Assembly (NCBI GenBank): GCA_949289145.1 | Contig: CASEML010000121.1 | Span: 1 to 42,014, forward strand | DNA length: 42,014 nucleotides | From: an uncultured Eubacteriales bacterium | GTDB lineage: Bacteria > Bacillota > Clostridia > Lachnospirales > Lachnospiraceae | Direction of reading: 5' to 3' | In this document: positions 1 to 8,612 of the stretch, in pieces | How positions within the stretch are numbered: position 1 is the stretch's first letter | Layout of the letters: each line of letters opens with the position of its first letter | Position numbers and translations under genes: made by a program | The notes under the pieces: model-generated | The model's database searches: none | What the model saw: only the letters and a program-made list of their open reading frames with translations | What the model was told of the DNA's origin: nothing

Positions 1-1293
1 CAGTATACAACCGTTATTCTGCCAAAGCCGGCAGCGTTGGATTATAATTATGCAATTCTGGCAAAAGACAGAGCAGCAGATACGGATATGGTGATTCGCC
101 TTGACGGAGAGGAAAATGTTTTAGTGGAATATGGAGAAATGGAATTAAATATTGATCTTCGTTTCCGGGTACATATATTAATGCAGCAGTTAGAAAAGAA
201 ACAACTGCCAATCATTAACCTTACACCGGGAATCCGTTCTCTGCAGGTTAATTTTGATATAGAGAAAATTTCAGTAAAGGAAATAACAGAACAGATTTTA
301 CAGATAAATAAAGAAATACCGGAACTGGAAAATATTACAGTGCCCTCTAGAATTGTGAACCTGCCATTGTCCTGGGACGATCCACAGACACAGTTGGCAG
401 CAAGACGTTATCAGGAAACGGTCAGAGAAAATGCTCCCTGGTGTCCAAGCAATCCGGAATTTATCCGCAGAATCAATGGATTGGATAGCTTAGAAGATGT
501 AAAAAGAATTGTATTTGATGCCAATTATCTTGTGTTAGGATTAGGGGATGTGTATTTGGGAGCACCGGTGGCAACACCCATCGATCCAAGGCACCGTATG
601 GTTACTACAAAATATAATCCAGCAAGACCATGGACACCGGAGAATGCGGTGGGAATCGGAGGAGCTTATCTTTGTGTATATGGGATGGAAGGTCCCGGAG
701 GGTATCAGTTTGTGGGAAGAACCATTCAAATGTGGAATTCTAAAAAAGAAACAGATTATTTTACCAAAGAAAAACCCTGGCTTTTGAATTTCTTTGATCA
801 GATAAAATTTTATCCGGTAAGTGCAGAAGAAATACTGCAGGCAAGAGAAGATTTCTTACGTGGAAAATATCCTATTAAAATAGAAGAAACAGAATTTTCT
901 TTTAAAGAATATAAGAGGTTTTTGGAAGAAAACAAGGATACCATCAAAGTATTTAAAGATCATCAGGAAGCTTCTTTCCAGGCTGAGAGAACCCGTTGGA
1001 AAGAGCAGGGACTGGACGAATTTGTTTCTGAAACAGAAGAAACAGGACAGCTGACAGAGATAAGTGTTCCAGAAGGATGTGAGGCAGTATGCACAAGCCT
1101 TCCAGGAAGCGTGTGGAAAATTCAGGTAAAAGAAGGAGATTCTGTGCATAAAGGAGATACCCTGGTGGTATTGGAGAGTATGAAAATGGAATTTCCCGTA
1201 GCGGCAGAGGCAGATGGGATTGTAGAAAAGATTTATCTCAAAGCAGGTGAACAGGTAAATGCAGGTCAGCTAGCTGCCTGTATGAGAGTATAA
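1..1293 (+). CDS. Urea (or guanidine) carboxylase, C-terminal part, 5' truncated by window edge
   Basis: The frame is open from base 1, so the gene starts outside the window; a TTG at 37 is just a leucine codon inside it. What is visible is the C-terminal 430 residues of a biotin-dependent carboxylase: a carboxyltransferase part of the KipI/AHS1 (allophanate hydrolase subunit 1-like) type, with the block around [10 protein letters not shown] and [17 protein letters not shown], then a linker and a biotinyl domain. The biotin-attachment motif ESMKM lies at about 1174-1188. Urea carboxylase makes allophanate from urea, bicarbonate and ATP. The adjacent allophanate hydrolase supports this. Many proteins with this annotation act on guanidine instead, and the visible part cannot separate the two. 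The biotin carboxylase and AHS2 parts are not in the window. Confidence 0.88.
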   Translation, partial: QYTTVILPKPAALDYNYAILAKDRAADTDMVIRLDGEENVLVEYGEMELNIDLRFRVHILMQQLEKKQLPIINLTPGIRSLQVNFDIEKISVKEITEQILQINKEIPELENITVPSRIVNLPLSWDDPQTQLAARRYQETVRENAPWCPSNPEFIRRINGLDSLEDVKRIVFDANYLVLGLGDVYLGAPVATPIDPRHRMVTTKYNPARPWTPENAVGIGGAYLCVYGMEGPGGYQFVGRTIQMWNSKKETDYFTKEKPWLLNFFDQIKFYPVSAEEILQAREDFLRGKYPIKIEETEFSFKEYKRFLEENKDTIKVFKDHQEASFQAERTRWKEQGLDEFVSETEETGQLTEISVPEGCEAVCTSLPGSVWKIQVKEGDSVHKGDTLVVLESMKMEFPVAAEADGIVEKIYLKAGEQVNAGQLAACMRV

Positions 1294-1304
1294 AGGAGGA
1301 TTCT

Positions 1305-3014
1305 ATGAAACATTTTCCGAAAAAACTAACGATAGACTGGCTGAAAACAAATTATAAGAATGGTACAGTAACTCCGTTGCAGGTGGCAGAATATATTGTA
1401 GAGCAGGCAAAGGAGCATCAGGAAAAAAACATTTGGATCGAACCGCCTGTGTTAGAGCATATAAAGCAGTATATAGATAATCTCCCGGAGGATAAAGAAA
1501 ATTATCCATTATGGGGAATCCCTTTTGCGATTAAGGATAATATAGATTTAGCACAGGTGCCTACCACGGCAGCATGTAAAGAATACTCCTATGTACCTAA
1601 AGAAAGTGCCACGGTAGTAAAAAGGCTGATGGCAGCAGGGGCTATTCCGGTGGGTAAAACAAATCTGGACCAGTTTGCCACAGGACTTGTAGGAACTAGA
1701 AGTCCCTATGGAGAAGTCCATAATGCACTGAATCCTGAATTAATCAGCGGCGGTTCCAGTTCCGGCTCGGCAGTGGCAGTAGCGTTGGGAATGGCAGCTT
1801 TTTCCTTAGGAACCGATACCGCAGGCTCCGGAAGGGTTCCGGCAGCATTAAATTGTCTGGTGGGCTATAAACCGGCGGTAGGTGCATGGTCTTCTAAAGG
1901 TGTGGTACCTGCTTGCCAAAGTTTAGACTGTGTCACAGTTTTTGCTAATAATCTGGAGGATGTTCAGAGTGTAAATTTGGTGGCAAGAGGATTCGATGAA
2001 GAATGCTGTTGGTCCAAAGAAATCCCAGCACCGGATTATAAGAGGCCGGAAAAAATCCTGTTGGCAAAGGAAGGTGTAACATTTTACGGACCCTTCAAAG
2101 ATGTCTATGAGAAGAAATGGAATCATGCGGTGGAGCGATTAAAGCATTGCGGTATTCCTATAGAATATATTGATTACTCCATGTTTCAGGAAGCAGCGTC
2201 TATTTTATATGAGGGACCATGGGTGGCAGAACGTTGGAAGGATCTGGGCGATTTTGTGGAGGCTCATGCAGGTGAAGTTTTTCCGGTAACAGAAACCATT
2301 CTTCGTTCCGGAAAGAAAGAAGAACATACTGCGGCCAGTGTGTTTGCTGCAATACATAAGCTGCAAAAGTACAAGGCAAAAGCAAAAAAGATGTTAGAAT
2401 CAGCAGTGTTGATCATGCCAACGGCAGGCGGTACCTTTACCAGAGAAGAAGTAAGAAATAATCCGATCACTGCCAACAGTCAGATGGGCTTATACACAAA
2501 CCACTGTAATCTTCTCGACTTGAGTGCCATAGCAATTCCGGAAAAGACAGAAGATACAGAGCTTCCCTTTGGTATCACCTGTTTTGCCAGAGCAGATTCC
2601 GAAAGTTTGCTGCTAGGAATGGCAGATAAGTTTTTAAAGGAAGAAACCACCACATTAGCAGTATGTGGATTACATAAAAAAGGAATGGCATTGGAATACC
2701 AACTGACAGAAAAGAAAGCAAGATTTACAGAGCATACCAAAACAGCAGCAAAATATAAATTGTTCTCGCTGCCAGTCAATCCGGTAAAGCCGGGTATGTA
2801 TTACAGCCAAGAAGGCGGCAATGCCATAGAGGTGGATTTGTATGAAATTCCGTTAAGTGCAATGGGGTACTTTATGGAACAGGTTCCAAAGCCATTGGTG
2901 ATTGGAACGGTGGAACTAGAAGACGGAAGAATGGTAAAAGGTTTTCTGTGTGAAGAATACAGTACAAAAGAAGCAGAAGACATAACAGCACAGGGCACAT
3001 TTAAAATGGATTAA
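1305..3014 (+). CDS. atzF: Allophanate hydrolase (amidase signature family)
   Basis: This 569-residue protein hydrolyses allophanate to ammonium and CO2, the second step of ATP-dependent urea breakdown. The N-terminal two thirds are an amidase-signature domain. The Ser-Ser-Lys triad is visible: Lys77 in FAIKDNID, the cis-serine in SGGSSSGSA (around residue 152) and the nucleophile Ser175 in DTAGSGRVPA. The last 120 residues match the usual C-terminal allophanate hydrolase domain (ending near residue 565), so the protein is full length. It starts 11 bases after the carboxylase stop behind AAAGGAGG and is clearly in the same operon. The residue match and neighbour make the call firm. Confidence 0.92.
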   Translation: MKHFPKKLTIDWLKTNYKNGTVTPLQVAEYIVEQAKEHQEKNIWIEPPVLEHIKQYIDNLPEDKENYPLWGIPFAIKDNIDLAQVPTTAACKEYSYVPKESATVVKRLMAAGAIPVGKTNLDQFATGLVGTRSPYGEVHNALNPELISGGSSSGSAVAVALGMAAFSLGTDTAGSGRVPAALNCLVGYKPAVGAWSSKGVVPACQSLDCVTVFANNLEDVQSVNLVARGFDEECCWSKEIPAPDYKRPEKILLAKEGVTFYGPFKDVYEKKWNHAVERLKHCGIPIEYIDYSMFQEAASILYEGPWVAERWKDLGDFVEAHAGEVFPVTETILRSGKKEEHTAASVFAAIHKLQKYKAKAKKMLESAVLIMPTAGGTFTREEVRNNPITANSQMGLYTNHCNLLDLSAIAIPEKTEDTELPFGITCFARADSESLLLGMADKFLKEETTTLAVCGLHKKGMALEYQLTEKKARFTEHTKTAAKYKLFSLPVNPVKPGMYYSQEGGNAIEVDLYEIPLSAMGYFMEQVPKPLVIGTVELEDGRMVKGFLCEEYSTKEAEDITAQGTFKMD

Positions 3015-3030
3015 GATGGAGGAAAAAATT

Positions 3031-3357
3031 ATGAAAATGATCAAAGCGTTTGTAAGACCGGAAAAAGCAGAAGAAGTATTGGATAACTTAATGGAGAAAG
3101 GATTTTCAGCAGTAACCAAGGTCAGCGTTTTAGGACGTGGAAAGCAAAAGGGATTAAAGGTAGGAGATACCTACTATGATGAAATTCCAAAAGAAATGAT
3201 TATGATTGTAGTGGAAGATAAAGATGCAGATAAAGTAATTAAAATTATGACAGATACTGCAAAAACCGGAAAAGAAGGAAGATATGGTGACGGAAAAATC
3301 TTTGTGACAGAAGTAGAAAGGGCAGTTACCATCAGCAATGGAAGCGATGGATTATAA
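3031..3357 (+). CDS. PII nitrogen-regulatory protein, NifI1-like
   Basis: This 108-residue protein belongs to the PII (GlnB/GlnK) family of small trimeric regulators that sense 2-oxoglutarate and ATP/ADP. The N-terminus MKMIKAFVRPEKAEEV and the C-terminal signature GRYGDGKIFVTEVERAV are typical of PII. The T-loop region reads GRGKQKGLKVGDTYYDEIPK, which is the NifI1 form and not the classic GlnB loop carrying the uridylylated tyrosine. I chose ATG 3031 because GGAGG at 3018-3022 is 8 bases upstream; an ATG at 3016 overlaps that site. No nitrogenase genes are in the window. The place between allophanate hydrolase and an ABC importer suggests it controls uptake or breakdown of the operon's nitrogen source. 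Target unknown. Confidence 0.9.
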   Translation: MKMIKAFVRPEKAEEVLDNLMEKGFSAVTKVSVLGRGKQKGLKVGDTYYDEIPKEMIMIVVEDKDADKVIKIMTDTAKTGKEGRYGDGKIFVTEVERAVTISNGSDGL

Positions 3358-3379
3358 ATCGGAACAGGAGGAAATGGGA

Positions 3380-3718
3380 ATGAAAGAAGTAGTTGTAATT
3401 TTAAGACCAAAAATGTACTTTAAAACCAAGAAAGCCTTAGACGAGGCAGGATTTCATTCCATGACAGTTCAGGAGATCATTGGACGCGGCAAGGAGCCCA
3501 TTCAGTATGACTACGATGGCGAAGTGGTAACACACAGACTGGTGGCGAAAAGGATGTTAACTGTTTATGTAAGAGATGAAGAAGTACAGCTTTTGATCGA
3601 TACCATAGTAGAGGTAAATAAAACCAACAGTGCTGGTGACGGAAAGATTTTTGTTTTGCCGGTAGTGGAAGGAATTCGTGTGAGAACTGGTGAACGGGGA
3701 AATGAAGCTATTCTGTAA
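3380..3718 (+). CDS. PII nitrogen-regulatory protein, NifI2-like
   Basis: This is a second PII-family protein of 112 residues, directly after the first. Start ATG 3380 is placed 8 bases after AGGAGG at 3366-3371; upstream in-frame ATGs at 3338 and 3374 overlap the previous gene or the ribosome binding site. It opens with MKEVVVILRPKMYFKTKKAL, has IIGRGKEP before a divergent T-loop (residues about 41-58), and ends with NSAGDGKIFVLPVVEGIRVR. This is the NifI2 pattern. NifI1 and NifI2 are normally an obligate pair that forms a hetero-oligomer and inhibits nitrogenase in archaea and clostridia. Finding the pair without nif genes is unusual; here it may control the importer or the carboxylase. Confidence 0.9.
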   Translation: MKEVVVILRPKMYFKTKKALDEAGFHSMTVQEIIGRGKEPIQYDYDGEVVTHRLVAKRMLTVYVRDEEVQLLIDTIVEVNKTNSAGDGKIFVLPVVEGIRVRTGERGNEAIL

Positions 3719-3768
3719 CAAGAAAATGACACAGCAAATATACAAGACGGAAAGGAAAGGGATACATT

Positions 3769-4803
3769 ATGAAAAAAGTATATCAGTGGTTGATGGCAGT
3801 AATGATGGCAGTATTTATGTTGACTGGATGCGGAAGTGATTCACAGACAGCAGAAAATAATACGGCAGAGAGCAGCACAGCAGAGAAGGGAACAGAGGAG
3901 AATCCTTTTGTATTAGGTGTCAGCCCAATGTCAGGATGGTATGCATGGTATGGAATTGAAGGCACAGGAATCTTTGAAGCAAATGGTGTCAATGTAGAAA
4001 TAAAGTTTTTCCCGGTATATAGTGATTCTTTGACAGCATTTTATTCCGGACAGCTGGATGGAATCTGTATTGCAGGCTCCGATACCATTGCACCGCTAAA
4101 TGAAGGTATAGATTTTAAAGTGGTTCTTGTGAATGATAATTCTTATGGTGCCGATGGTCTTGTAGTGCAGGATGGAATTAACTCCATTGAGGATTTAAAA
4201 GGCAAAACAGTAGCTACGGAAGTAGGTACCTTAGAGCATATGTTTCTTCTGAAAATATTAGAAGATAACGGAATGACGATTAATGATATAAACTTTACTA
4301 ACATGACCATCAATGACGCAGGTCCTGCTTTTATTGCGGGAAGTGTTGATGCGGCAGTGCTGTGGGAGCCTACCTTATCTACAGCTATCAATGCAGGCGG
4401 AAATCTATTATACAGCACAAAGGAAGTACCAGGCTTAATTTCAGATACATTGGCGGTTCGTCAGGAAGTAATTGACAGCAGCGCAGATGCGGTACAAAAA
4501 ATAGTAAATTCATGGTTTGACGGAGCTGAAAAATTAGCAGAGAAAGATGAAACTTTTATACAGGCAGTCTGTGATGGAGCAGAACTGGAAAAAGATGATT
4601 ATTTAGCTATATTAGACGGAGTAATTATTTTTGATAAGGAAATGAATGAAAAGACCTTTGAACAGGGGGATGATTACACTTATCTTAATTATACTCTGGA
4701 AAAATCTGCACAGTTTTTGTTGGATACCAATATGATTGATAAACTGCCGGAGGATACCAGCGTAATTCTCGATGACAGTTTTATTAAGGGGGCATCTGAA
4801 TGA
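3769..4803 (+). CDS. ABC transporter substrate-binding lipoprotein (SsuA/TauA/NMT1 type)
   Basis: This 344-residue exported lipoprotein captures the substrate of the importer encoded downstream. It has a signal peptide with lipobox LTGC, lipidated Cys21, followed by a Ser/Thr/Glu-rich linker. The mature part, from about residue 47 (FVLGVSPMSGWYAWYGIEGTG), has the order of the nitrate/sulfonate/taurine/thiamine-precursor class of binding proteins, including the segment SIEDLKGKTVATEVGT and a later VDAAVLWEP. Members of this class bind small molecules such as sulfonates, nitrate, pyrimidines and, in some regulons, guanidine, so the ligand cannot be read from family alone. The operon suggests a nitrogen compound, urea or guanidine. 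Confidence 0.88.
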   Translation: MKKVYQWLMAVMMAVFMLTGCGSDSQTAENNTAESSTAEKGTEENPFVLGVSPMSGWYAWYGIEGTGIFEANGVNVEIKFFPVYSDSLTAFYSGQLDGICIAGSDTIAPLNEGIDFKVVLVNDNSYGADGLVVQDGINSIEDLKGKTVATEVGTLEHMFLLKILEDNGMTINDINFTNMTINDAGPAFIAGSVDAAVLWEPTLSTAINAGGNLLYSTKEVPGLISDTLAVRQEVIDSSADAVQKIVNSWFDGAEKLAEKDETFIQAVCDGAELEKDDYLAILDGVIIFDKEMNEKTFEQGDDYTYLNYTLEKSAQFLLDTNMIDKLPEDTSVILDDSFIKGASE

Positions 4804-5588
4804 TAAAAATCAAAATTAGAAAGGATATCGGAAAAAAGCAGTATATACTTTTGGCAGTGGTTGCCTTCCTGGTGATTATCGGGGTTTGGGCCATTGCAAG
4901 CGGCACAGGCGCAGTGGACGAAATCTTTCTTCCCAAGCCTGCCAAGGTGGTTCAGTATTATATCAGTTCCATTCAAGATGGTTCCCTTTGGGAAAATACG
5001 AAAATAAGTATTTATAGAATTTTATTAGGCTTTATTCTCGCAGTGATTTTAGGAATTCCCGTTGGAATTTTAGTTGGAACCTTTAAAAAGGTAGAAGCAG
5101 TGATCCGTCCATTGTGTGAATTTATCCGTTACATGCCGGTACCCGCTTTTGTACCGTTGATCATGGTTTGGGTTGGAATTGGAGAAAATGCTAAGATTAC
5201 AGTTATTTTTATTGGTACCTTTTTTCAGCTGGTGCTTATGGTGGCAGATGATGCCATGTCTGTTCCCGATGACCTGATCAATGCAGGATATACCTTGGGA
5301 ACAACCACACCAATGACAATTTTCAAAATTATCATACCGGCCATGATGCCCCGCTTAATGGAAACACTACGAATGATGATTGGCTGGGCGTGGACCTATT
5401 TGGTAAGTGCTGAGTTAGTGGCTGCTAATACAGGGCTTGGTTACACGATTCTAAAGTCACAGAGATTTTTAAGTACAGACGCTATTTTTGGCGGAATTAT
5501 TTTAATTGGTCTTTTGGGATTGATCACAGACAGAATTTTCGTATTTCTGAATAGAAAGCTGTTCCCTTGGGCAGAAGGAGGTAGGTAA
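4800..5588 (+). CDS. ABC transporter permease (SsuC/TauC type)
   Basis: This 262-residue inner-membrane protein is the channel of the importer. Hydrophobic segments are clear at about residues 14-34, 70-95, 103-125, 130-150 and 225-247. The EAA-type cytoplasmic loop that contacts the ATPase is visible around residues 160-185 (AGYTLGTTTPMTIFKIIIPA). The start overlaps the stop of the binding-protein gene in an ATGA (4800-4803), so the two are translationally coupled. Family: BPD_transp_1, nitrate/sulfonate/taurine branch. Confidence 0.9.
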   Translation: MIKIKIRKDIGKKQYILLAVVAFLVIIGVWAIASGTGAVDEIFLPKPAKVVQYYISSIQDGSLWENTKISIYRILLGFILAVILGIPVGILVGTFKKVEAVIRPLCEFIRYMPVPAFVPLIMVWVGIGENAKITVIFIGTFFQLVLMVADDAMSVPDDLINAGYTLGTTTPMTIFKIIIPAMMPRLMETLRMMIGWAWTYLVSAELVAANTGLGYTILKSQRFLSTDAIFGGIILIGLLGLITDRIFVFLNRKLFPWAEGGR

Positions 5589-5589
5589 T

Positions 5590-6420
5590 ATGGGATTATT
5601 TCAAAAAAAGAAAAACATGCTTCCGGAACGGAACAGCCATATTGAAGCAAATCTGGCAAACAGTAAAATTTATGTGAAAGATGTGAAGAAAGTGTATCAC
5701 TCTGCAAAAGGTGATACGCTGGCTATGGATCATGTAAACCTTAACGTGTTGGAAAATGAATTTGTCTGCATTGTGGGACCTTCCGGCTGCGGTAAATCCA
5801 CGTTACTACGTATGGTGGCAGGTTTAGATGAAATTTCCGGCGGAGAAATTGTCATACAGGACAGACATATTATAGGACCGGGAGCCGATCGTGGAATGGT
5901 TTTTCAGGCATATACCCTATTTCCTTGGATGACTGTGGCGGAAAATATTAAATTTGGTTTAAAAATCCGAAAGATTCCGGCAAAGGAGCAGGAGGAAATT
6001 GTAGATAAGTATTTAAAAGTAATCAAACTAGAAAAATTTAGAAACAGCTATCCAAAAGAATTGTCCGGCGGTATGAAACAGAGAGTTGCCATTGCCAGAG
6101 CTCTGGCAAACAGTCCGGAAGTGCTTTTGATGGATGAACCTTTTAGTGCATTGGATCCTCAGACTAAAGCAGATATGCAGCTGCTGATGCGTCAAATCTG
6201 GCAAGTGGAAAAACCTACCATATTATTTGTTACCCATGATATTGAAGAAGCTGTATTTTTATCAAACAAGATTTATGTACTCACTTCAAGACCAGGGACC
6301 GTCAAGAAAGAAGTACGCGTATTGCTTCCATATGACAGGGATTTGTCTTTGAAAGATACAGAACAGTTCATCAAACTTCGTAAAGAAGTAAATGGATTGA
6401 TTGAGCATGAAAGTCTGTAG
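5590..6420 (+). CDS. ABC transporter ATP-binding protein (SsuB/TauB type)
   Basis: This 276-residue ATPase powers the importer. Walker A is GPSGCGKST at residues 63-71, the Q-loop lies in GMVFQAYTLFPW, the signature is LSGGMKQR, Walker B is VLLMDEPFSALD and the switch histidine is in FVTHDIEEA. An N-terminal extension of about 25 residues before the ABC core (MGLFQKKKNML) is longer than usual, with no recognised motif. It starts one base after the permease stop, with GGAGGT ahead. It is the last gene of the operon; the long inverted repeat at 6440-6513 follows. Confidence 0.93.
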   Translation: MGLFQKKKNMLPERNSHIEANLANSKIYVKDVKKVYHSAKGDTLAMDHVNLNVLENEFVCIVGPSGCGKSTLLRMVAGLDEISGGEIVIQDRHIIGPGADRGMVFQAYTLFPWMTVAENIKFGLKIRKIPAKEQEEIVDKYLKVIKLEKFRNSYPKELSGGMKQRVAIARALANSPEVLLMDEPFSALDPQTKADMQLLMRQIWQVEKPTILFVTHDIEEAVFLSNKIYVLTSRPGTVKKEVRVLLPYDRDLSLKDTEQFIKLRKEVNGLIEHESL

Positions 6421-6439
6421 GTCTTAGATAAAATATAAA

Positions 6440-6513
6440 AGAATGTAACAGTTCAGGCTGTTTGGTTGCCGGAGACACCCATGGCAACCAAACAGCCTGA
6501 ACTGTTACATTCT
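6440..6513. repeat. Perfect 31-bp inverted repeat with 12-nt loop after the ABC operon
   Basis: Arms 6440-6470 and 6483-6513 are exact reverse complements over 31 bp; the loop is GGAGACACCCAT (6471-6482). In RNA this would be a very long, uninterrupted hairpin. It sits 19 bases after the ATPase stop, where a terminator is expected, but no T-tract follows either arm, so it is not a standard intrinsic terminator. It could act as a 3'-end stabiliser, a Rho-type or processing signal, or be the remnant of a small mobile palindrome. Confidence 0.9.
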
Positions 6514-6556
6514 GACTTAACGGTTACCATCTTCTGGTGCCTTGTACATTACAGCA

Positions 6557-6585
6557 TTGATTCTTTGCGTTTTTTTTAGTATGAT
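6557..6585 (+). promoter_or_regulatory. Sigma-A-type promoter for the DUF3783 gene
   Basis: The -35 box TTGATT (6557-6562) and -10 box TATGAT (6580-6585) are separated by exactly 17 bases. They lie 33 bases before the next start codon, and the long inverted repeat separates them from the operon upstream. Confidence 0.6.
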
Positions 6586-6617
6586 TATGGAAGAATAAAA
6601 GAAAAGGGAGAAGAAAA

Positions 6618-7019
6618 ATGGTAGTCAATGATGCAAAGCTTGTAATGTATTATATGAAAGACAGTAAAAAAGAAGAGCAACTTATCCAGCTTTGTAAACA
6701 GCTGGGAATCAATACAAGAAAAATAAAAGAAAATGATACGAATGTTTCAATAAGTACCTTGGCAGGAATTTCAGGTGTGCCTGCAATGGTACAGACAGAA
6801 AAAGCACCGCAGAATTATGAAATGCCAGAGCTTTTAATTTTTGCCGGAATGACAGACGAGAAGTTGGATGAATTTCTGGCAGAATATAGGAAACAGGGGA
6901 TAGAAGCTGTTAGCCTGAAAGCAATGATAACACCTCATAATATTTCATGGACTGTGTATCAGTTGACCGCAGAACTGATAAGAGAGAGAACAGCGATTTT
7001 AATGGGGCATCAGAAGTAA
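6618..7019 (+). CDS. DUF3783-family protein
   Basis: This 133-residue soluble protein has no signal or membrane segment. The C-terminal half matches DUF3783: LLIFAGMTDEKLDEFLAEYR, then KAMITPHNISWTVYQLTAEL, where the TPxNxxWT-type core is the family hallmark. The biochemical function of the family is unknown. The start is ATG 6618 with AAGGGAG 10 bases upstream. It has its own promoter and is followed 47 bases later by a MerR regulator on the same strand, so the two may be cotranscribed. Confidence 0.75.
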   Translation: MVVNDAKLVMYYMKDSKKEEQLIQLCKQLGINTRKIKENDTNVSISTLAGISGVPAMVQTEKAPQNYEMPELLIFAGMTDEKLDEFLAEYRKQGIEAVSLKAMITPHNISWTVYQLTAELIRERTAILMGHQK

Positions 7020-7066
7020 TTGAAATGCCTGGCAACAAAAGAAACCATATGGGTAGGAGATGAGAC

Positions 7067-7864
7067 ATGAAGAAAAAATTTTCAATACACGAAGTAGCGC
7101 AATTATTAGGGATTTCCACTGATGCCATAAGATTATACGAGAAAAGCGGACTGGTGACGCCCCTTAGAAACGAGAAAAATGGATATCGTTATTATGAAGG
7201 GGAACAAATAAAGAGAATTATGGGGATTTCACTGTATCGGAAACTAAATGTAGGAATTGCAGAAATAAAAGAGCTGCTAGAGGTATCAGACTTTGCAACC
7301 ATGGTGTCTGCATTCGAAGGATTTATTGAAAAAAAAGAAGAAGAAATTAAAATCCTGCAGAACCGTCTGGGAAAGTTAAAGGTTATGAAAACACATATGA
7401 AGGAAATACAGGAAGGGATGGGAAAATACTGCGTAAAAGAGCTTGCAAAGCGCTATATAAAACAGATTAACACAACTGGTGACTGGGAATATGAAAAAAT
7501 GAAGGACATTATAAGCACAGAATTATTTTCTTTTGGGAACATGTGTTATTATGCTGCGCACCACAGTGAGGGAAAGGACAACATACAATCATTTCAATTT
7601 GCAATTCGCGAGCCCATGATAGAGTTGTGTATGGAGCAGATAAAAAGAGAAAATATGGTATTTTGTCCAGAATGTAATTGTATTTATACAGTTTATGCAG
7701 TGAAAACTTACGAAGAAATGCAGCGAGACTTGCAAGAACTTTTTTCTTATGCAGAGGAACAAGGATACCAATGCACCGGTGAAGTGTACAGCTTCTATGT
7801 ATATAGTTTGGTAAATGAGGGAAATATGGCGGATTTTTATGAAGTTTATGCGCCGATTTTGTAA
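7067..7864 (+). CDS. MerR-family transcriptional regulator
   Basis: This 265-residue protein begins with a classic MerR winged helix: FSIHEVAQLLGISTDAIRLY at residues 4-23, then EKSGLVTP and the wing NGYRYYEG. A dimerisation coiled coil follows (about residues 80-125, KKEEEIKILQNRLGKLKVMK). The C-terminal 130 residues are a ligand- or signal-binding domain I cannot assign; it contains CPECNC (about residue 201), a possible metal- or thiol-reactive patch, although that pattern alone proves nothing. Such regulators usually control their own operon or a neighbour by unwinding a promoter with a long spacer. No such promoter was recognised nearby, so the target is unknown. Confidence 0.85.
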   Translation: MKKKFSIHEVAQLLGISTDAIRLYEKSGLVTPLRNEKNGYRYYEGEQIKRIMGISLYRKLNVGIAEIKELLEVSDFATMVSAFEGFIEKKEEEIKILQNRLGKLKVMKTHMKEIQEGMGKYCVKELAKRYIKQINTTGDWEYEKMKDIISTELFSFGNMCYYAAHHSEGKDNIQSFQFAIREPMIELCMEQIKRENMVFCPECNCIYTVYAVKTYEEMQRDLQELFSYAEEQGYQCTGEVYSFYVYSLVNEGNMADFYEVYAPIL

Positions 7865-7984
7865 AAAACTACTAAAAATACAATAATTTCCCAAAACATG
7901 TTGACCTTAGAGTTGCACCAACCTTTAGAATGTAAATAGGAAATAAGTATGAGTTAATCTAGTTTTTGATAAATCTCCCAAACC

Positions 7985-8035
7985 CAAAAAAGAAACGGCA
8001 GAACCATTGTGGTTCTGCTGTTTCTTTTTGGTTTA
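7985..8035 (+). terminator. Intrinsic terminator after the MerR gene
   Basis: Arms 7991-8005 and 8011-8025 pair over 15 bp with one G-U and a 5-nt loop (ATTGT). An A-rich run precedes them and a T-rich run follows, so it could work in both directions. Confidence 0.8.
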
Positions 8036-8045
8036 GGATAAACAA

Positions 8046-8074
8046 TGGCAATTATATGGTAAGTCTGATATAAT
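8046..8074 (+). promoter_or_regulatory. Extended -10 promoter for the Nudix operon
   Basis: TATAAT at 8069-8074 is preceded by TGA (extended -10). A weak -35 (TGGCAA, 8046-8051) lies 17 bases upstream. It sits between the terminator and the Nudix gene. Confidence 0.55.
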
Positions 8075-8124
8075 GTTGAAGAAATAATGGTGGATTGAGA
8101 ACATATCATGAAAGAAGGATTAAT

Positions 8125-8610
8125 ATGCAGGAAACAACAAGAAGCCCGCTGACTACGCTATGTTATATTGAAAAAGACAACAGTTATCTGATGCTTCATA
8201 GAGTGAAGAAAAAGACGGATGTAAATAAAGATAAATGGATTGGTGTGGGAGGACATTTTGAGGCAAATGAAAGCCCGGAAGAATGCCTGATTCGGGAAGT
8301 AAAAGAAGAAACCGGACTCACATTAGAATCCTGGAAATTCCGTGGACTGATTACATTTGTGTGTGAAGGATGGAATACGGAATATATGTGTCTTTATACA
8401 GCAGATAGGTTTTGCGGAGCATTAAAGGAATGTGACGAAGGTGAGCTGCTTTGGGTGCCGAAAAGTAAGGTAAGTGAGTTAAATTTGTGGGAAGGAGATA
8501 AGATCTTTTTTCGGTTACTAGAGGAAAGAGAGGACTTTTTTACCATGAAGCTGGTATATGAAGGCAATGTGTTAAAAGAATGTCTTGTAGATGGCAGACC
8601 TTGGAGGTAA
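8125..8610 (+). CDS. Nudix hydrolase, MutT/8-oxo-dGTP diphosphatase-like
   Basis: This 161-residue protein carries a full Nudix box spanning GHFEANESPEECLIREV and KEETGL, which fits GX5EX7REUXEEXGU; the two glutamates in REVKEE bind the catalytic metal. TTLCYIEKDNSYLMLHR and KKTDVNKDKWIGVGG resemble MutT-type 8-oxo-dGTP diphosphatases of Firmicutes. Start ATG 8125 is chosen because AAGGA lies 5 bases upstream; the in-frame TTG at 8095 has no such site. The likely role is cleaning oxidised nucleotides, but Nudix substrates are hard to predict. A broken gene follows 2 bases after its stop. Confidence 0.85.
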   Translation: MQETTRSPLTTLCYIEKDNSYLMLHRVKKKTDVNKDKWIGVGGHFEANESPEECLIREVKEETGLTLESWKFRGLITFVCEGWNTEYMCLYTADRFCGALKECDEGELLWVPKSKVSELNLWEGDKIFFRLLEEREDFFTMKLVYEGNVLKECLVDGRPWR

Positions 8611-8612
8611 TC

